Positions 6,691 to 16,178 of a stretch of 64,000 nt of DNA are shown here, one piece after another. The stretch spans positions 83,811 through 147,810 of the forward strand of contig CAIVPR010000088.1 in NCBI GenBank assembly GCA_903907865.1. Reading direction: 5' to 3'. Under the pieces are notes generated by a model. That model did no database searches. It was not told where the DNA came from and worked only from the letters and a program-made list of their open reading frames with translations. A program made the position numbers and the translations under genes. Source of the DNA: an uncultured Acidobacteriia bacterium. GTDB lineage: Bacteria; Acidobacteriota; Terriglobia; Bryobacterales; Bryobacteraceae. How positions within the stretch are numbered: the stretch's first letter is position 1; each line of letters starts with the position of its first letter.

Positions 6691-7830
6691 ATGGACCGGT
6701 TCCGGGCTGATTCAGATTCTTGCCAATGGGAAGATGGCCGTGACAAAGTGACTGCACAAGGTTCGGAGGGACGCCCCGTCACGCCCACGGAAAAGCGTCC
6801 TTGGGAGGGACGGCTTACTTGGACCGGCGACGAAATCCCGTCGCTCTACGGTCTGCGCGGGCTGGTAGCAATGGCCGTGGTGCTGTCGCATCTGGGGCTG
6901 ACTGCGGTCAACGCGATCTATTCCGTTATCTGCTTTTTCGTCCTCTCCGGGTTTCTTATTACCTATCTTCTATTGAGGGAAATCGATAAAACTGGAGATA
7001 TTTCGTTGCGGCGATTCTACTGTCGCCGCACTCTCCGGATATTTCCTGCATTCTATGTTTACGCGGCAGTGTATGTGACGCTGAAAAGTCTGATGCACCA
7101 TGAGGTCGAGTGGCCGGCGGTCATGGCCTGCCTCACGTACACGGGCAACTACTACTTCTCGATCACGGGCCATCCGGACTCGACCATGGCTCACACGTGG
7201 TCGCTGGCGGTCGAGGAGCAGTTCTACCTGCTTTGGCCTTTCATCGTGTGGCGGCTGCGGGGCAATCGGCCGCTCCTGATCCGGGTCTTGATTGGGGCAA
7301 TTGTGGGCGTGTGGGCGTACAGGTGGTTCGCGGCGAGCGCGCACTTTGAGGATTTCTATGTGTTCGCGGCTTTTGAAACACGGGCGGACGCGCTGGGGAT
7401 CGGATGCCTGATTGCGGTTGCCAATCGCGAGGGCTGTTTGCCGCGCTGGATCGTGGAATGGAAGTGGTTGGCACCCGTGGGCTTGGTCGCGCTCGCGGTC
7501 TCCTCGGCAATCCAGTTGAACGGACCGCGGTACTCGTGGACTTTGGTGGCCTTGGTGTTCGCGGTTGTGCTGGTTCAGGCTGTTGCCCATGCGCATACCG
7601 TATGGTACCGGTTTTTGAACTCGCGTCCTTTCTACCTGTTGTGTTTGATCTCCTACTCGTTGTACCTCTACCACCCGTTTGCCAACAACTTGCCTGAGAG
7701 GTTCCACATCCTGGCGGTGGGGGTTCCGGTCGCGATTTTGCTGGCGACGGGCTCGTACTGGATCGTGGAGCGGCCGTTCCTGAATCTGAAGGACCGGCTG
7801 TTCTCGGTTTCAAAGTCCGCCACTCGGTAG
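6691..7830 (+). CDS. Acyltransferase family 3 (OafA/YrhL-like) membrane protein
   Basis: A 379-residue integral membrane O-acyltransferase. Family marks are LYGLRGLVAMAVVLSHLGL with the essential histidine, CFFVLSGFLITYLL, the cytoplasmic arginine cluster FYCRRTLRIFPAFY, and HTWSLAVEEQFYLLWPF. About ten hydrophobic segments follow. Such enzymes acylate cell-surface or exported glycans; the substrate here is unknown. The first 45 residues are polar and poorly conserved, so a later start near VTAQGSEG is possible. It is divergent from the fmdB-like gene across a 166-base gap containing an AT-rich GTTAGAATAGAG stretch that could hold its -10 box. Confidence 0.9.
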   Translation: MDRFRADSDSCQWEDGRDKVTAQGSEGRPVTPTEKRPWEGRLTWTGDEIPSLYGLRGLVAMAVVLSHLGLTAVNAIYSVICFFVLSGFLITYLLLREIDKTGDISLRRFYCRRTLRIFPAFYVYAAVYVTLKSLMHHEVEWPAVMACLTYTGNYYFSITGHPDSTMAHTWSLAVEEQFYLLWPFIVWRLRGNRPLLIRVLIGAIVGVWAYRWFAASAHFEDFYVFAAFETRADALGIGCLIAVANREGCLPRWIVEWKWLAPVGLVALAVSSAIQLNGPRYSWTLVALVFAVVLVQAVAHAHTVWYRFLNSRPFYLLCLISYSLYLYHPFANNLPERFHILAVGVPVAILLATGSYWIVERPFLNLKDRLFSVSKSATR

Positions 7831-7857
7831 GATTTCAAACCGGCTCGACCGGAACAA

Positions 7858-7882
7858 ACGCTCCCTCGCGGTCGCGGCTCGG
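7858..7882 (+). repeat. Short dispersed repeat (CTCCCTCGCGGTCGCGGCTC type)
   Basis: This 25-base block resembles 13188-13212 (about 21 of 25 bases), and an inverted relative lies at 13229-13253. It lies just past the acyltransferase stop. Function unknown; it may be part of a second palindromic repeat family. Confidence 0.45.
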
Positions 7883-7922
7883 CTGAATCGGCTTGTCGTG
7901 TTTAGCGCAGGCTAAAACAGGA

Positions 7923-7966
7923 AACGCCGCCAAGGCTCGGCGGGGAGCCCTTGGCGGCGTTGTTTT
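7923..7966. terminator. Bidirectional terminator hairpin
   Basis: AACGCCGCCAAGG(C)T pairs with AGCCCTTGGCGGCGTT, a stem of about 15 bp with one bulge, followed by GTTTT on the plus strand. It lies between the convergent acyltransferase and TPR-protein genes and can serve both. Confidence 0.75.
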
Positions 7967-7990
7967 CAGCTTCGAAAACGCGTTCCCGAA

Positions 7991-9247
7991 CTACTTCTTT
8001 TTCGGGGCGGCCTTCGGGCCGGTCTTCTTCGGTGCCGCCTTCTTGGCTGCGGCGGGGCCGGTGAAGGCGTTGTCCGGGAGACCCTTGACGGATTCCTTCG
8101 GATCGTCGATGGTCAGGGTGAGGTTGTAGGGGTCCTTGTTGAAGGCCGCCACTTCACCCTTGAACTCGATCGCGTCGCCCACGTTGACAACCTTCGCGTT
8201 GACGGCCTTCTCGAACTTCAAGGTTGCGTCCCCACCGGAATTGTCGACGCCAACGACGATTTCCTTGTCGTTGATCGAGACGATCTTGGCCTTGAACATG
8301 CCGATCGCGTCGGGCGGGATCTGTGTTTCCTTGACCTGGTCGAAGTAGGCAGCGTCGCCGCTGAGCGAGGTGCGGATCTGGCGCCACAGGCAAACGTCCT
8401 TGTGGGCTTCGCAGTACGCGGCCTGATCCTTGTACTTCTCCTCTTCGATTTCCGTGACGCTCTTGACGTGGAAGTCAGCGGCGGGGAGCGGACCGGCGGC
8501 GGTGGCGGCCTTCAATTGGTCCAAGCCCTCGGTATCGCCGTGGTAACCGGAGTACGCGCGGTTCAAGTAGGCCTCGGCAGCGGTCTTGTTGGCGGCGGGC
8601 AGGGCCTCGGCACCGGTCACAGTGACGGAGCGGGCGATGTCGTACAGGGCTTCGGAGTACCGCTTCACGTCGCCTTGGCGGATGATGACCGTACCCAGCC
8701 AGTAGGACACCTGAGCGGCCTGGGGATCGAGCGCGAGCACCTTCTTGAATTCGGCCTCGGCCTGCGGATTCTGCTTCTTGGTGAAGGCGATCCAGCCCAG
8801 CACCGAGTGCGTCTGCAGATCGTAGGAGCCCTTCGCGCCGGCCCAAGCCTTGTCGTCCATCTGGGCGGGCTTGTTGGCGGCGGCGAAATAGTTTTCCATG
8901 TTGTCGGCCAACTGCTGGCCGGCCTTCTGGGCGCTATCGAGCAATTCCGCCGGGGACGTCTTGCCATAGGCACCCATGGCCAAGTCGTGCAGGGCACCGG
9001 CCTGCATCAGGGCGCGGGCACTCTTCAGCTGGCTGTCGGGGTATTTTTGTTCCCATTCCTTCAGCTTGTCCAGCTTCTTCTGGAGGTCTTTCTCGTTTTG
9101 GGCGGCCGTGGCGACGTCAATCTCGCCCTGGTCCTTGTAGGGACTGGCCTGCGCCCACGCGTTCGACCGAACGCCCGAGGCCGCCAACAACACGCCCATT
9201 GCGACCGTGGCTGCTGCCTTGGTCATTCTAGTTGAAAAAAACTTCAC
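7991..9247 (-). CDS. Secreted TPR protein with lysine-rich tail
   Basis: A 418-residue exported protein. The N terminus is basic plus hydrophobic (TKAAATVAMGVLLAASGVR) with a likely cleavage after AWA. TPR-like helices cover roughly residues 40-230 (SVLGWIAFTKKQNPQAEAEF, QVSYWLGTVIIRQGD). A beta-rich domain of about 80 residues lies around 300-390. The last 25 residues are an Ala/Pro/Lys tail (AAPKKTGPKAAPKKK). No enzymatic motif is visible. Similar exported TPR proteins are common in acidobacteria and of unknown role. The GTG at 9247 is chosen because GGAGG lies nine bases before it. Confidence 0.8.
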   Translation of the reverse strand: MKFFSTRMTKAAATVAMGVLLAASGVRSNAWAQASPYKDQGEIDVATAAQNEKDLQKKLDKLKEWEQKYPDSQLKSARALMQAGALHDLAMGAYGKTSPAELLDSAQKAGQQLADNMENYFAAANKPAQMDDKAWAGAKGSYDLQTHSVLGWIAFTKKQNPQAEAEFKKVLALDPQAAQVSYWLGTVIIRQGDVKRYSEALYDIARSVTVTGAEALPAANKTAAEAYLNRAYSGYHGDTEGLDQLKAATAAGPLPAADFHVKSVTEIEEEKYKDQAAYCEAHKDVCLWRQIRTSLSGDAAYFDQVKETQIPPDAIGMFKAKIVSINDKEIVVGVDNSGGDATLKFEKAVNAKVVNVGDAIEFKGEVAAFNKDPYNLTLTIDDPKESVKGLPDNAFTGPAAAKKAAPKKTGPKAAPKKK

Positions 9248-9498
9248 GTTACGATGCCTCCCGCCTTGTATCTTGTTCGGTTCCGACCGCTGTTTGAGAT
9301 TCCGGTCCGGGCCACGAATGCTCCGTTTGCCCGTCCTTCAGAGAATATCGCATCCACGACGGTAAAAGCGGAGTATAGCGAACTGGGACGTCCGTAGCAA
9401 GAAAGGCTGCAACAAAAAGCGTTGATCCGGCCCATTGTCCAGCACCCGCCCGGGCACTTCCTGCATGATGGACGCCGGGGGAGGCGACTCAGTTCCCA

Positions 9499-10974
9499 GT
9501 GGCCTGTTACAATCGCGCAAGCGCCTTGCGTCCAATCGATCTCGCCGTCATCATCGCGTGGCTCGCCGGAGTCACATGGTTCGGCTCCCGTTTCAAGGAG
9601 TCGAACAACTCGCTGAAGGACTACTTCCTCGGCGGTAGAACTGTGCCTTGGTGGGCGATCGCGCTTTCCATCGTTTCGGCGGAGACCAGCACACTCACGA
9701 TCATCGGAACGCCTCCGCGGGCGTATGCCGGCAGCCTCGTGTTCCTGCAACTGGTGTTTGGCTACCTGCTGGCGCGCGTCGCCATCTCGACCATCTTTCT
9801 GCCGCAGTACTTCAAGGGCGAGATGTTCACGGCCTACGAGCTGATGCAGCGGCGCTTCGGGCCCAATGTGCGCAAGGTGACGTCGGCGATCTTCCTTGTG
9901 ACACGTTCGCTGGCGGAGGGCGTGCGCGTCTTCGCCATCTCAATTGTGGTCTCCATCATCCTGCACGTTGGCGGGCTGGGGCGGACCGGCGACATGCTCT
10001 CGATCGGCCTGATCCTTGTAATGACATTGTTTTACACGTTCGAGGGTGGCATGACGGCGGTGATCTGGACGGACGTGATCCAGATGTTCACGTACGTGCT
10101 GGGGGCGGTGGCCAGCTTCATCGTCTTGGCGGGCAAGCTGCCCGGTGGGTTGCCCCACGCGTTCGACGTTGCGGCGGCGGCGGGCAAGTTCCAGGTTTTC
10201 GACTTCCACTGGTCGTGGACGGCACCGTACACGTTCTGGGCGGGCATGATCGGCGGCTGTTTCCTGACGACGGCGAGCCACGGTACAGACCAACTGGTGG
10301 TCCAGCGGCTGCTTAGCGCCAAGAACGAGTCGGAGAGCCGGTTGGCCCTGTTCGCGAGTTGGGGTGCCATCTTTGTGCAATTTACGCTCTTCCTGACCAT
10401 CGGCGTGCTGCTGTGGGTGCTGCGCGGTGGCAAGCCGCTCACCGGGACGGGCGACGCGCTGTATCCGGCGTTCATTTGGGAATCCCTGCCCACAGGGGTC
10501 GCCGGGATCGCCATGGCAGCAATCATCGCGGCGGCGATGGCGAACCTGTCGGCGGCGCTGAACTCCCTCGCGTCGGCGACGGTGGTGGATTTCTACCGCC
10601 CGCTGACCAAGGGACGGCGCTCGGACGCCCACTACATGAAGGTTTCCCGATTCTCAACCATCGGATGGGCGGGGGTGCTGGCGGGGATCGCGCTGTTTGC
10701 CAGCCAGTGGGGATCGGTACTGGAGTCGGGGCTGTCCATCGCGTCGGTAACCCTGGGGATTCTGCTGGGCGTGTTCCTACTGGGAGTGCTGACGAAGCGG
10801 CCGGGAGAGCGGGCTGCGATTACGGGTGTTGTGGCGGGCGCGGTCGTGATGGTGTTCGTAAAGCTTGGAACGCAGATTCCGTTCACGTGGTGGGTGCCGA
10901 TCGGGTCGGCGGCTACTTTCGGGTCGGGATACCTTGCATCATTTTTCGTTCGTGAAAGGAAACAAGGCCAATGA
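9499..10974 (+). CDS. Sodium:solute symporter family (SSS) transporter
   Basis: A roughly 480-residue membrane transporter with the SSS signature at the first helices (DYFLGGRTVPWWAIALSIVS, then SAETSTLTIIGTPPRAY). About thirteen hydrophobic helices follow. The family couples uptake of sugars, amino acids, vitamins or organic acids to sodium; the substrate cannot be read from sequence. The GTG at 9499 opens the longest frame, but a TTG at 9526 (LRPIDLAVIIAWLAGV) fits the family start better, and a TACAAT at 9508 could be a -10 box. The next gene overlaps by four bases (ATGA), so the two transporters are translationally coupled. Confidence 0.92.
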   Translation: MACYNRASALRPIDLAVIIAWLAGVTWFGSRFKESNNSLKDYFLGGRTVPWWAIALSIVSAETSTLTIIGTPPRAYAGSLVFLQLVFGYLLARVAISTIFLPQYFKGEMFTAYELMQRRFGPNVRKVTSAIFLVTRSLAEGVRVFAISIVVSIILHVGGLGRTGDMLSIGLILVMTLFYTFEGGMTAVIWTDVIQMFTYVLGAVASFIVLAGKLPGGLPHAFDVAAAAGKFQVFDFHWSWTAPYTFWAGMIGGCFLTTASHGTDQLVVQRLLSAKNESESRLALFASWGAIFVQFTLFLTIGVLLWVLRGGKPLTGTGDALYPAFIWESLPTGVAGIAMAAIIAAAMANLSAALNSLASATVVDFYRPLTKGRRSDAHYMKVSRFSTIGWAGVLAGIALFASQWGSVLESGLSIASVTLGILLGVFLLGVLTKRPGERAAITGVVAGAVVMVFVKLGTQIPFTWWVPIGSAATFGSGYLASFFVRERKQGQ

Positions 10975-12308
10975 CGGAATTGCGGCGCGACTTGGGGCTG
11001 GCGGCGGCACTTGCAATCGTGGTGGGCACGGTGATTGGGAGCGGCATCTTCCGCGTTCCGCAGGCGATGGTGCAGAACGTGGGCACGGTGCCGATGGTCT
11101 TCCTGGTGTGGGTAGTCGGGGGCGCATTGTCGTTGGCGGGGGCGTTGACGTACGCGGAGCTGGCGGCGGCGATGCCGGGTGCCGGCGGCGAATACGTCTA
11201 CCTGACGGAGGCGTACGGGCCGATGTGGGGCTACATCTACAGCTGGACCCAACTCTCGGTGGCCAAGAGCGGGTCGATCGCGACGCTGGCGACTGCCTTT
11301 TTCGAGTACACGGCGCACTTCCTGCCCCAGTTCGAGGTGGTATGGTTCACGCTGGGTCCCTTCCCGGTCAAGTACGGGCAGGTGTTCGCGATGGTGCTGA
11401 TCCTGGCCCTAGGGGGTGTCAACTACGTCGGCGTCAAGGTCGGCGGCAACGTGCAGATCGTGGTGACGCTGGTGAAGGTGGCGCTGATCGGGTTCGTGAT
11501 TGCGGCAGGGCTTGTCTACGGGCACCCCGTGCAGGGCGTGCAGGCGGCGGTCCCGACCCCTCCCATCCAGACCGGCTTCGTCGCCGCGCTGGTGGCTGCC
11601 CTGTGGGCCTACGATGGCTGGAACAACGTCGGGATGGTGGCTTCCGAGATCAAGAACCCCAAGCGCAACCTGCCGTTGGCGCTGATCGGGGGGACACTGG
11701 CCGTGATCGCGATTTACATGCTGGCCAACTGGGCTTACTTCCGGGTGCTGACGCCGGGTGAGGTCGCGGGGCACAAGCTGGTGGCGGCCGAGATGATGCA
11801 GCGGGTCCAAGGGCCAGCCGGAGCTGCGGCGGTTTCGATCGCGGCGATGATTTCGATCTTTGCCGCCCTGAACGGCTCGATCCTGACCGGTGCGCGCGTG
11901 CCGTACGCAGCCGCCAGGGACGGCCTGTTCTTTCCGGCGGTCGCGCGGGTCCATCCGACGTTTCATACCCCGGGCGTTTCCATCGTCGTGATGACGATCT
12001 GGTCGAGCATTCTAGTACTTTCGGGGAAGTACGACGACCTGTTCAACTTCGTAATCTTCGGAAGCTGGATCCTTTACGCCATGGCGACGGCGTCTGTTTT
12101 CGTTCTCCGGCGGAAACGGCCCGACTTGCCACGGCCCTACAGGACGCTCGGCTACCCGGTGGTTCCCGCGCTATTTTTGGTTGGGGCGGCCATGATCGAG
12201 GTCCAGACGCTGATCGACAAGCCCGTTCAAGCCTTTGCGGGAATCGGATTGATGGCGCTGGGGCTGCCGTTCTACTTTTACTGGCGCGGACGGACGGGCT
12301 CCGTATAA
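10971..12308 (+). CDS. APC-superfamily amino-acid permease
   Basis: A 445-residue, roughly twelve-helix permease. Diagnostic segments are GLAAALAIVVGTVIGSGIF with the GSGIF substrate-backbone motif, GALTYAELAAAMPGAGGEYV, and a late LRRKRPDLPRPYRTLGYP loop. It most resembles the LAT/amino-acid-polyamine branch. Its ATG overlaps the stop of the SSS symporter, so both are probably made from one message that ends at the strong hairpin at 12335-12374. The substrate is inferred only at family level. Confidence 0.92.
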   Translation: MTELRRDLGLAAALAIVVGTVIGSGIFRVPQAMVQNVGTVPMVFLVWVVGGALSLAGALTYAELAAAMPGAGGEYVYLTEAYGPMWGYIYSWTQLSVAKSGSIATLATAFFEYTAHFLPQFEVVWFTLGPFPVKYGQVFAMVLILALGGVNYVGVKVGGNVQIVVTLVKVALIGFVIAAGLVYGHPVQGVQAAVPTPPIQTGFVAALVAALWAYDGWNNVGMVASEIKNPKRNLPLALIGGTLAVIAIYMLANWAYFRVLTPGEVAGHKLVAAEMMQRVQGPAGAAAVSIAAMISIFAALNGSILTGARVPYAAARDGLFFPAVARVHPTFHTPGVSIVVMTIWSSILVLSGKYDDLFNFVIFGSWILYAMATASVFVLRRKRPDLPRPYRTLGYPVVPALFLVGAAMIEVQTLIDKPVQAFAGIGLMALGLPFYFYWRGRTGSV

Positions 12309-12334
12309 ATCCTAGCCACATCGGGCTGCAGTCG

Positions 12335-12374
12335 GCCGGCGTAGCGCATTGCAGCGCTACGCCGGCATTTTTTT
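12335..12374 (+). terminator. Rho-independent terminator after the permease gene
   Basis: A perfect 13-bp stem GCCGGCGTAGCGC / GCGCTACGCCGGC with loop ATTGCA, followed by A and seven T. It lies 26 bases beyond the permease stop. Confidence 0.92.
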
Positions 12375-12540
12375 GCCCTTCGGAGGGGTACTGGTTCCGA
12401 AAATAGAACAAAACCCATTGCAATGCGCCCTCGCGTTGCGCTATAAGTCTTAGTGAAGAGGCCAGTTTTGACCGTTTCGTTCTGGATTCGGAACAGCGGA
12501 CGGCTGGCGGCACGAACGACACACTGGAGCAGGACCAACA

Positions 12541-12770
12541 TGGACGTGACAAAAGTTCTGGCCGACTTGCGCGAGCAGCGGCAAACAATCGAAGAGACCA
12601 TCATGGCGCTGGAGCGCCTAGGGGCGTCGCAGGGACGCCGCCGCGGTCGTCCACCAGCCTGGATGGTGGAAGCGCGGAAGCGTGCGCAAGCGGAAGGCGC
12701 CGAGGCGGGGACGGAGGAGCCCGGCGAGGCAGCCATGTCCGCCAAGGGCAAGAAGGCCGTCGCGGCGTAG
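12541..12770 (+). CDS. Small protein with AT-hook-like GRRRGRPP motif
   Basis: A 76-residue protein. Residues 1-30 form an amphipathic helix (MDVTKVLADLREQRQTIEET). It is followed by SQGRRRGRPPAWMVEA, in which GRRRGRPP resembles an AT-hook (RGRP core) that binds the minor groove of AT-rich DNA. The tail is Ala/Glu/Lys rich. The ATG at 12541 is preferred over an upstream GTG at 12453 because the extra residues look non-coding. Small proteins of this design recur in acidobacterial genomes but have no assigned role; DNA binding is an inference from the motif. Confidence 0.65.
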
Positions 12771-12899
12771 GAGAACGGGGGGGCTTCGAGTGTCGGACCC
12801 GGTGGCCGGTGGATCGGACCGGGGATGGCTGGGAGCCCACAGCGCCGCCGCGCACGCGTACGGAAGTAGAAGTCGTGCCGTGACGTCGGGGCGCAGCGG

Positions 12900-13000
12900 A
12901 AAGCGACAACAGTGGCACAAGGCTGGTGCCGTCCAGCTGCGGGTTGTTTGGCAGCCCGCAAACCTCCGCCGCCATCGGGTACAGGTCCAAAGGACTGGCC
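12900..13000 (-). pseudogene. Remnant of a sulfatase (iduronate-sulfatase-like C-terminal part)
   Basis: On the minus strand, LDLYPMAAEVCGLPNN followed by QLDGTSLVPLL closely matches the DLYPTLAELCGLP...LEGxSLVPLL segment of type I sulfatases. Sequence on either side shows no sulfatase similarity in any frame, and no catalytic C/S-x-P-x-R site is present. It is therefore a short fossil. Identification rests on the family motif alone. Confidence 0.45.
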
Positions 13001-13187
13001 GACAGGTGGCGGGATGTGCTGGACTGCGTGGGAGGTCGAGCTGCGAATTTAGACGGACACGTCACCTACTTCCACTGCGCTGATGGCTCGTTCGCCTGTT
13101 TAGGCGAACCGCTCGGCATGACTCCAGCAAAGACTCGGTTGAATGACCGAAGGGCCGACCGGGCAAGATCACACGGCAGGCCCGTGG

Positions 13188-13253
13188 GCACTCCCTTGCG
13201 GTCGTGGCTCGGTCACAAGGTGATTCGGTCGAGCCGCGAGCACGAGGGAGCGT
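13188..13253. repeat. Imperfect inverted repeat, second repeat family
   Basis: CACTCCCTTGCGGTCGTGGC at the left pairs imperfectly with the block GAGCCGCGAGCACGAGGGAG at the right, around a spacer of about 15 bases. The half-element resembles 7858-7882. Confidence 0.5.
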
Positions 13254-13289
13254 TAGTCGCCTGCCGCTTCCAAGGTCAAGCAGGGCTCC

Positions 13290-15932
13290 TCAAGGACGGG
13301 TCTCGGCTGCGCGGTAGATCGCGTTGAACAACAAGGGCAGCGTCCCGTGGGTCTGGGCGCGGTGCTGCGGACGGATGCCGAACAGGACGATCCGACCGGG
13401 ATTCATATCGATACTGACGACCGCCGCGCGGCCTGCCATTAGATCCTCGCCGCGCAACCAGCCAGAGGCAAGGACCCCGGTATTCGGGTACCTAGCGACC
13501 ACCGTCGTGTTCTGTGAACTGAAGCCTTCGGTCAGTTGGAAGAACGGCGAATTGAGGTAGAAGCCGTGGTTGGACGCCATAGCCCCGCGTCCGAGGGGGT
13601 TCGCGGTATCCACTTCGAGGTTCAGGATCGATCCGGGCGCGAAATGCTGCTCGCGCGTGAGGCCCTTCTTCAGATCGCGGACGGGGATGGGGAACTTCTC
13701 GATCATGAGGCCGGTCGCAGCCCCCATGGCGATCACCGTGCCGCCGTCGGCGAGGAACGTCCGGACCGCGTCGAGGCCCTTGTCGCCGATGCCACCTTTG
13801 TATTCGGGCCGGATGGAGTTGTTGTCGAGTCCGTCGAGGATTTCTTTCGAGCGTTGGTCGGGCAGAATCAGCACATCGTACTTGGCGTGCAGGTTGCCGG
13901 CTTGGACGTCGGCGTTGTGCAGGGTTGTGTATGGGAACTCGTAGCGGTCGAAGACTAGGCGGGTCCAGCCCTCGTCCATATTGCTGGTCCAAGACTGGTA
14001 CATGCCGATGCGGGGTGTCCGGATGGCGACGCGCTTGCCGGGGGCAGGCTTTGCGGTGTCGGCGGTGACGTTGAACCCGGTTGTCACGGTCGCGAGCTTC
14101 TGGTCCGTGGTGCCGTCGGCCACGATGCGGCTGGTGCTCTGAGCGTCCTGGAAGGCGACGGAGGCCCCGCTTTTGAGAAGCCGGTTCACCAGAACCGCCG
14201 ACTCTGCGCCGTGGTAGTCAAAGGACACGGTGGACTTCCCTTCCTTCAAAACGGGTAGCTGGAACCTCGGAGTGCCGTTCAGTTTTTCGAGCTTGAGCGA
14301 GTCCGGCAGCGGCTTGGTGGCGAAAACCGTCTCGGCCCCCATCTGCATGCCCAGCGACCAGCCTGAAATATCGTACGGGGCTTCAGCGGGCGACGTCGGG
14401 GACCGCTTCACCTCCGGGTACGTCTGTTTTTCGAGGATGTCCTTGGCGTAGCGGGCGAACACTTGGTTCATGGGGACGACGAAACTACCTGCGGGATAGG
14501 TCTTGCCGTTCACCTCGACAGGGCTGCCTGATTGGTAGACGTCGACGCCGCCGGTGCGCAGCTTGTCCACCAACTCGATGTTTTCGAATTCCTCGGGGTG
14601 CGGGATCACGATGGCGTAGAGCTTCGATTTGCCGTCGCCGATGTCGCCCTTCGCGCCCTTCTGGATCGTCTCCAGATTCACGGCGTAGATTTGGCGGAGG
14701 ATGGTTTCGCGGGCACCGGCGGCGGTGTCGAGAAGCGCGACGGTGGCGGTGAGTTCGTAGTCGACGATGTTGCGGAGGGTCCAGGTGCCGCCGCGCCATG
14801 GCCGGGGGTATTCGGTGCGGGAGTTGAGGTCGCGGGGGGCAGGCAGGGGGTCGTTGGGGTGCTCCAACTGGCGGCGGCGCTCGGAGTCCGTGGCATCGGG
14901 GCCAATTGGCTCGGGGGCCGAGGCGGCAGCACCGGGTTCGGGGCGCCGCTGTTCGATGGGGGTCGCGATGCGGGCGCTGGCGACCTCGGTTAAAAGCCCG
15001 ATCTGGTTGTGCCACCAGCCGCTCCACGCCATCGCGCCTTGCCAAAAGTTGGTGTAGGTGGAGTTGTAGATGATGCCCTCCTTGCCCTCGGCCTCCAAAG
15101 CGGCGGCCTGGGACTGGCCGAGGATCCCGTTCCAACGGTAAATCAGCGGGTGAACGTTGGGGTTGATGGGGTCGGTGGCGGGCATGACGAAAATCCGGGC
15201 ACCGGAGCTGCCCTGCTGGTGCTCGTCGAGCCAGATGGCGGGCAGCCAGTCGTGCCAGAGGATGTCGGCCGTCATGCGGCTCTCCTTGAGCTCGAACATA
15301 TACATGTCGCGGTTGTTGTCGTGGCCCGCGTAGGGGTGGTAGACGCCGGGGAGCGGGCTGGCCTCGTAGGGGGTGCCGAGGTTCTTGTTGTACCAGTCCG
15401 TGATCATGATCTGGCCGTCGGGGTTCAGGGACGGGACGAGCAGGAGGATGGTGTTGTCGAGGATCTTCTTCACCTGCGGGGAATTCTCGGTGGCCAGACG
15501 GTGCACCAGTTCAACGACCATCTGGGTGGCACCGATTTCGGTCGCGTGGACGCTGCAGGTGATGACGACAACGGCCTTGCCCTCGCGGAAGACCTCGTCG
15601 CGTTCCGCGTCGGTGGGAACGCCGTTGCGGAGGTAGAGCTTGTGTTCGAGCGTTTTGTAGCGGGCGAGGTTCTTGATGGTGTCCGGCGCGCTGATTTCGA
15701 GGAGGACGAAGCGGTTGCCGTTGGTGGTCTTGCCAAGGTCGCGGACGCGCACTCGGTCGGACGCGGCGGCGGCCTTGTCGAAGTACTCGGTCATCTTGTC
15801 CCAGCGGACGAGCTTCTTGTCGGTGCCGACGCGGAAGCCGAGGAACTGCTCGGGGGTGGGGAGTTCGGCGGCGAGGGCGACCGTCGGAACAAGGGTGAGC
15901 AGGAAGGCGGCGAGACGGACTGGACGGCACAT
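13290..15932 (-). CDS. Secreted M14-family zinc carboxypeptidase, large form
   Basis: An exported metallopeptidase of about 880 residues. A signal peptide (CRPVRLAAFLLTLVPTVALA) precedes the M14 domain. Zinc ligands are His and Glu of HATEIGATQ, with the third histidine probably in LDEHQQGSSG; LLTEVASARIA holds the likely catalytic glutamate. The NPDGQ substrate segment is also present. The last 400 residues look like a glutamine-amidotransferase-type fold (YDVLILPDQ..., FLADGGTVIAMGAATGLMIE), as in other large acidobacterial M14 proteins. The ATG at 15932 is preferred to the GTG at 15953; a TATTCT about 10 bases upstream would make the message nearly leaderless. A decayed copy of its N terminus lies at 17365-17481. 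Confidence 0.92.
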   Translation of the reverse strand: MCRPVRLAAFLLTLVPTVALAAELPTPEQFLGFRVGTDKKLVRWDKMTEYFDKAAAASDRVRVRDLGKTTNGNRFVLLEISAPDTIKNLARYKTLEHKLYLRNGVPTDAERDEVFREGKAVVVITCSVHATEIGATQMVVELVHRLATENSPQVKKILDNTILLLVPSLNPDGQIMITDWYNKNLGTPYEASPLPGVYHPYAGHDNNRDMYMFELKESRMTADILWHDWLPAIWLDEHQQGSSGARIFVMPATDPINPNVHPLIYRWNGILGQSQAAALEAEGKEGIIYNSTYTNFWQGAMAWSGWWHNQIGLLTEVASARIATPIEQRRPEPGAAASAPEPIGPDATDSERRRQLEHPNDPLPAPRDLNSRTEYPRPWRGGTWTLRNIVDYELTATVALLDTAAGARETILRQIYAVNLETIQKGAKGDIGDGKSKLYAIVIPHPEEFENIELVDKLRTGGVDVYQSGSPVEVNGKTYPAGSFVVPMNQVFARYAKDILEKQTYPEVKRSPTSPAEAPYDISGWSLGMQMGAETVFATKPLPDSLKLEKLNGTPRFQLPVLKEGKSTVSFDYHGAESAVLVNRLLKSGASVAFQDAQSTSRIVADGTTDQKLATVTTGFNVTADTAKPAPGKRVAIRTPRIGMYQSWTSNMDEGWTRLVFDRYEFPYTTLHNADVQAGNLHAKYDVLILPDQRSKEILDGLDNNSIRPEYKGGIGDKGLDAVRTFLADGGTVIAMGAATGLMIEKFPIPVRDLKKGLTREQHFAPGSILNLEVDTANPLGRGAMASNHGFYLNSPFFQLTEGFSSQNTTVVARYPNTGVLASGWLRGEDLMAGRAAVVSIDMNPGRIVLFGIRPQHRAQTHGTLPLLFNAIYRAAETRP

Positions 15933-16178
15933 ATTGTGGTTAGAATAACGCACCGGGCGGGCAGCATTGCCTCCGTCCGGATATGCCAGGCGATCGCGCG
16001 CCCAGTGCTGTGCGATTGGCTGCTTGGCCGCTGCACGACACCGACCCGTTAGCCTGCACCGGGCTTGCCCTTTTTTGGCGCCGACGCTCCATCCGCCCTT
16101 TTGGATGAGGGGGATCTGCGCCGAGTGGGCGGACTAGCTTGGCCAGCGGCCGCGAAGCACGTTGCGGGCCGCAAATTG

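Larger units (their letters stand above)
12771..13289. other. Non-coding stretch with decayed sequence
   Basis: About 520 bases with no intact gene. It holds a sulfatase-like remnant on the minus strand (12900-13000) and an imperfect inverted repeat at 13188-13253. Nothing else is supported. Confidence 0.6.

Noticed and set aside
12453..12540. Upstream GTG extension of the small GRRRGRPP protein
   Set aside because: Extra residues are Trp/Arg/Thr mix without conservation; ATG 12541 gives a cleaner helix start.
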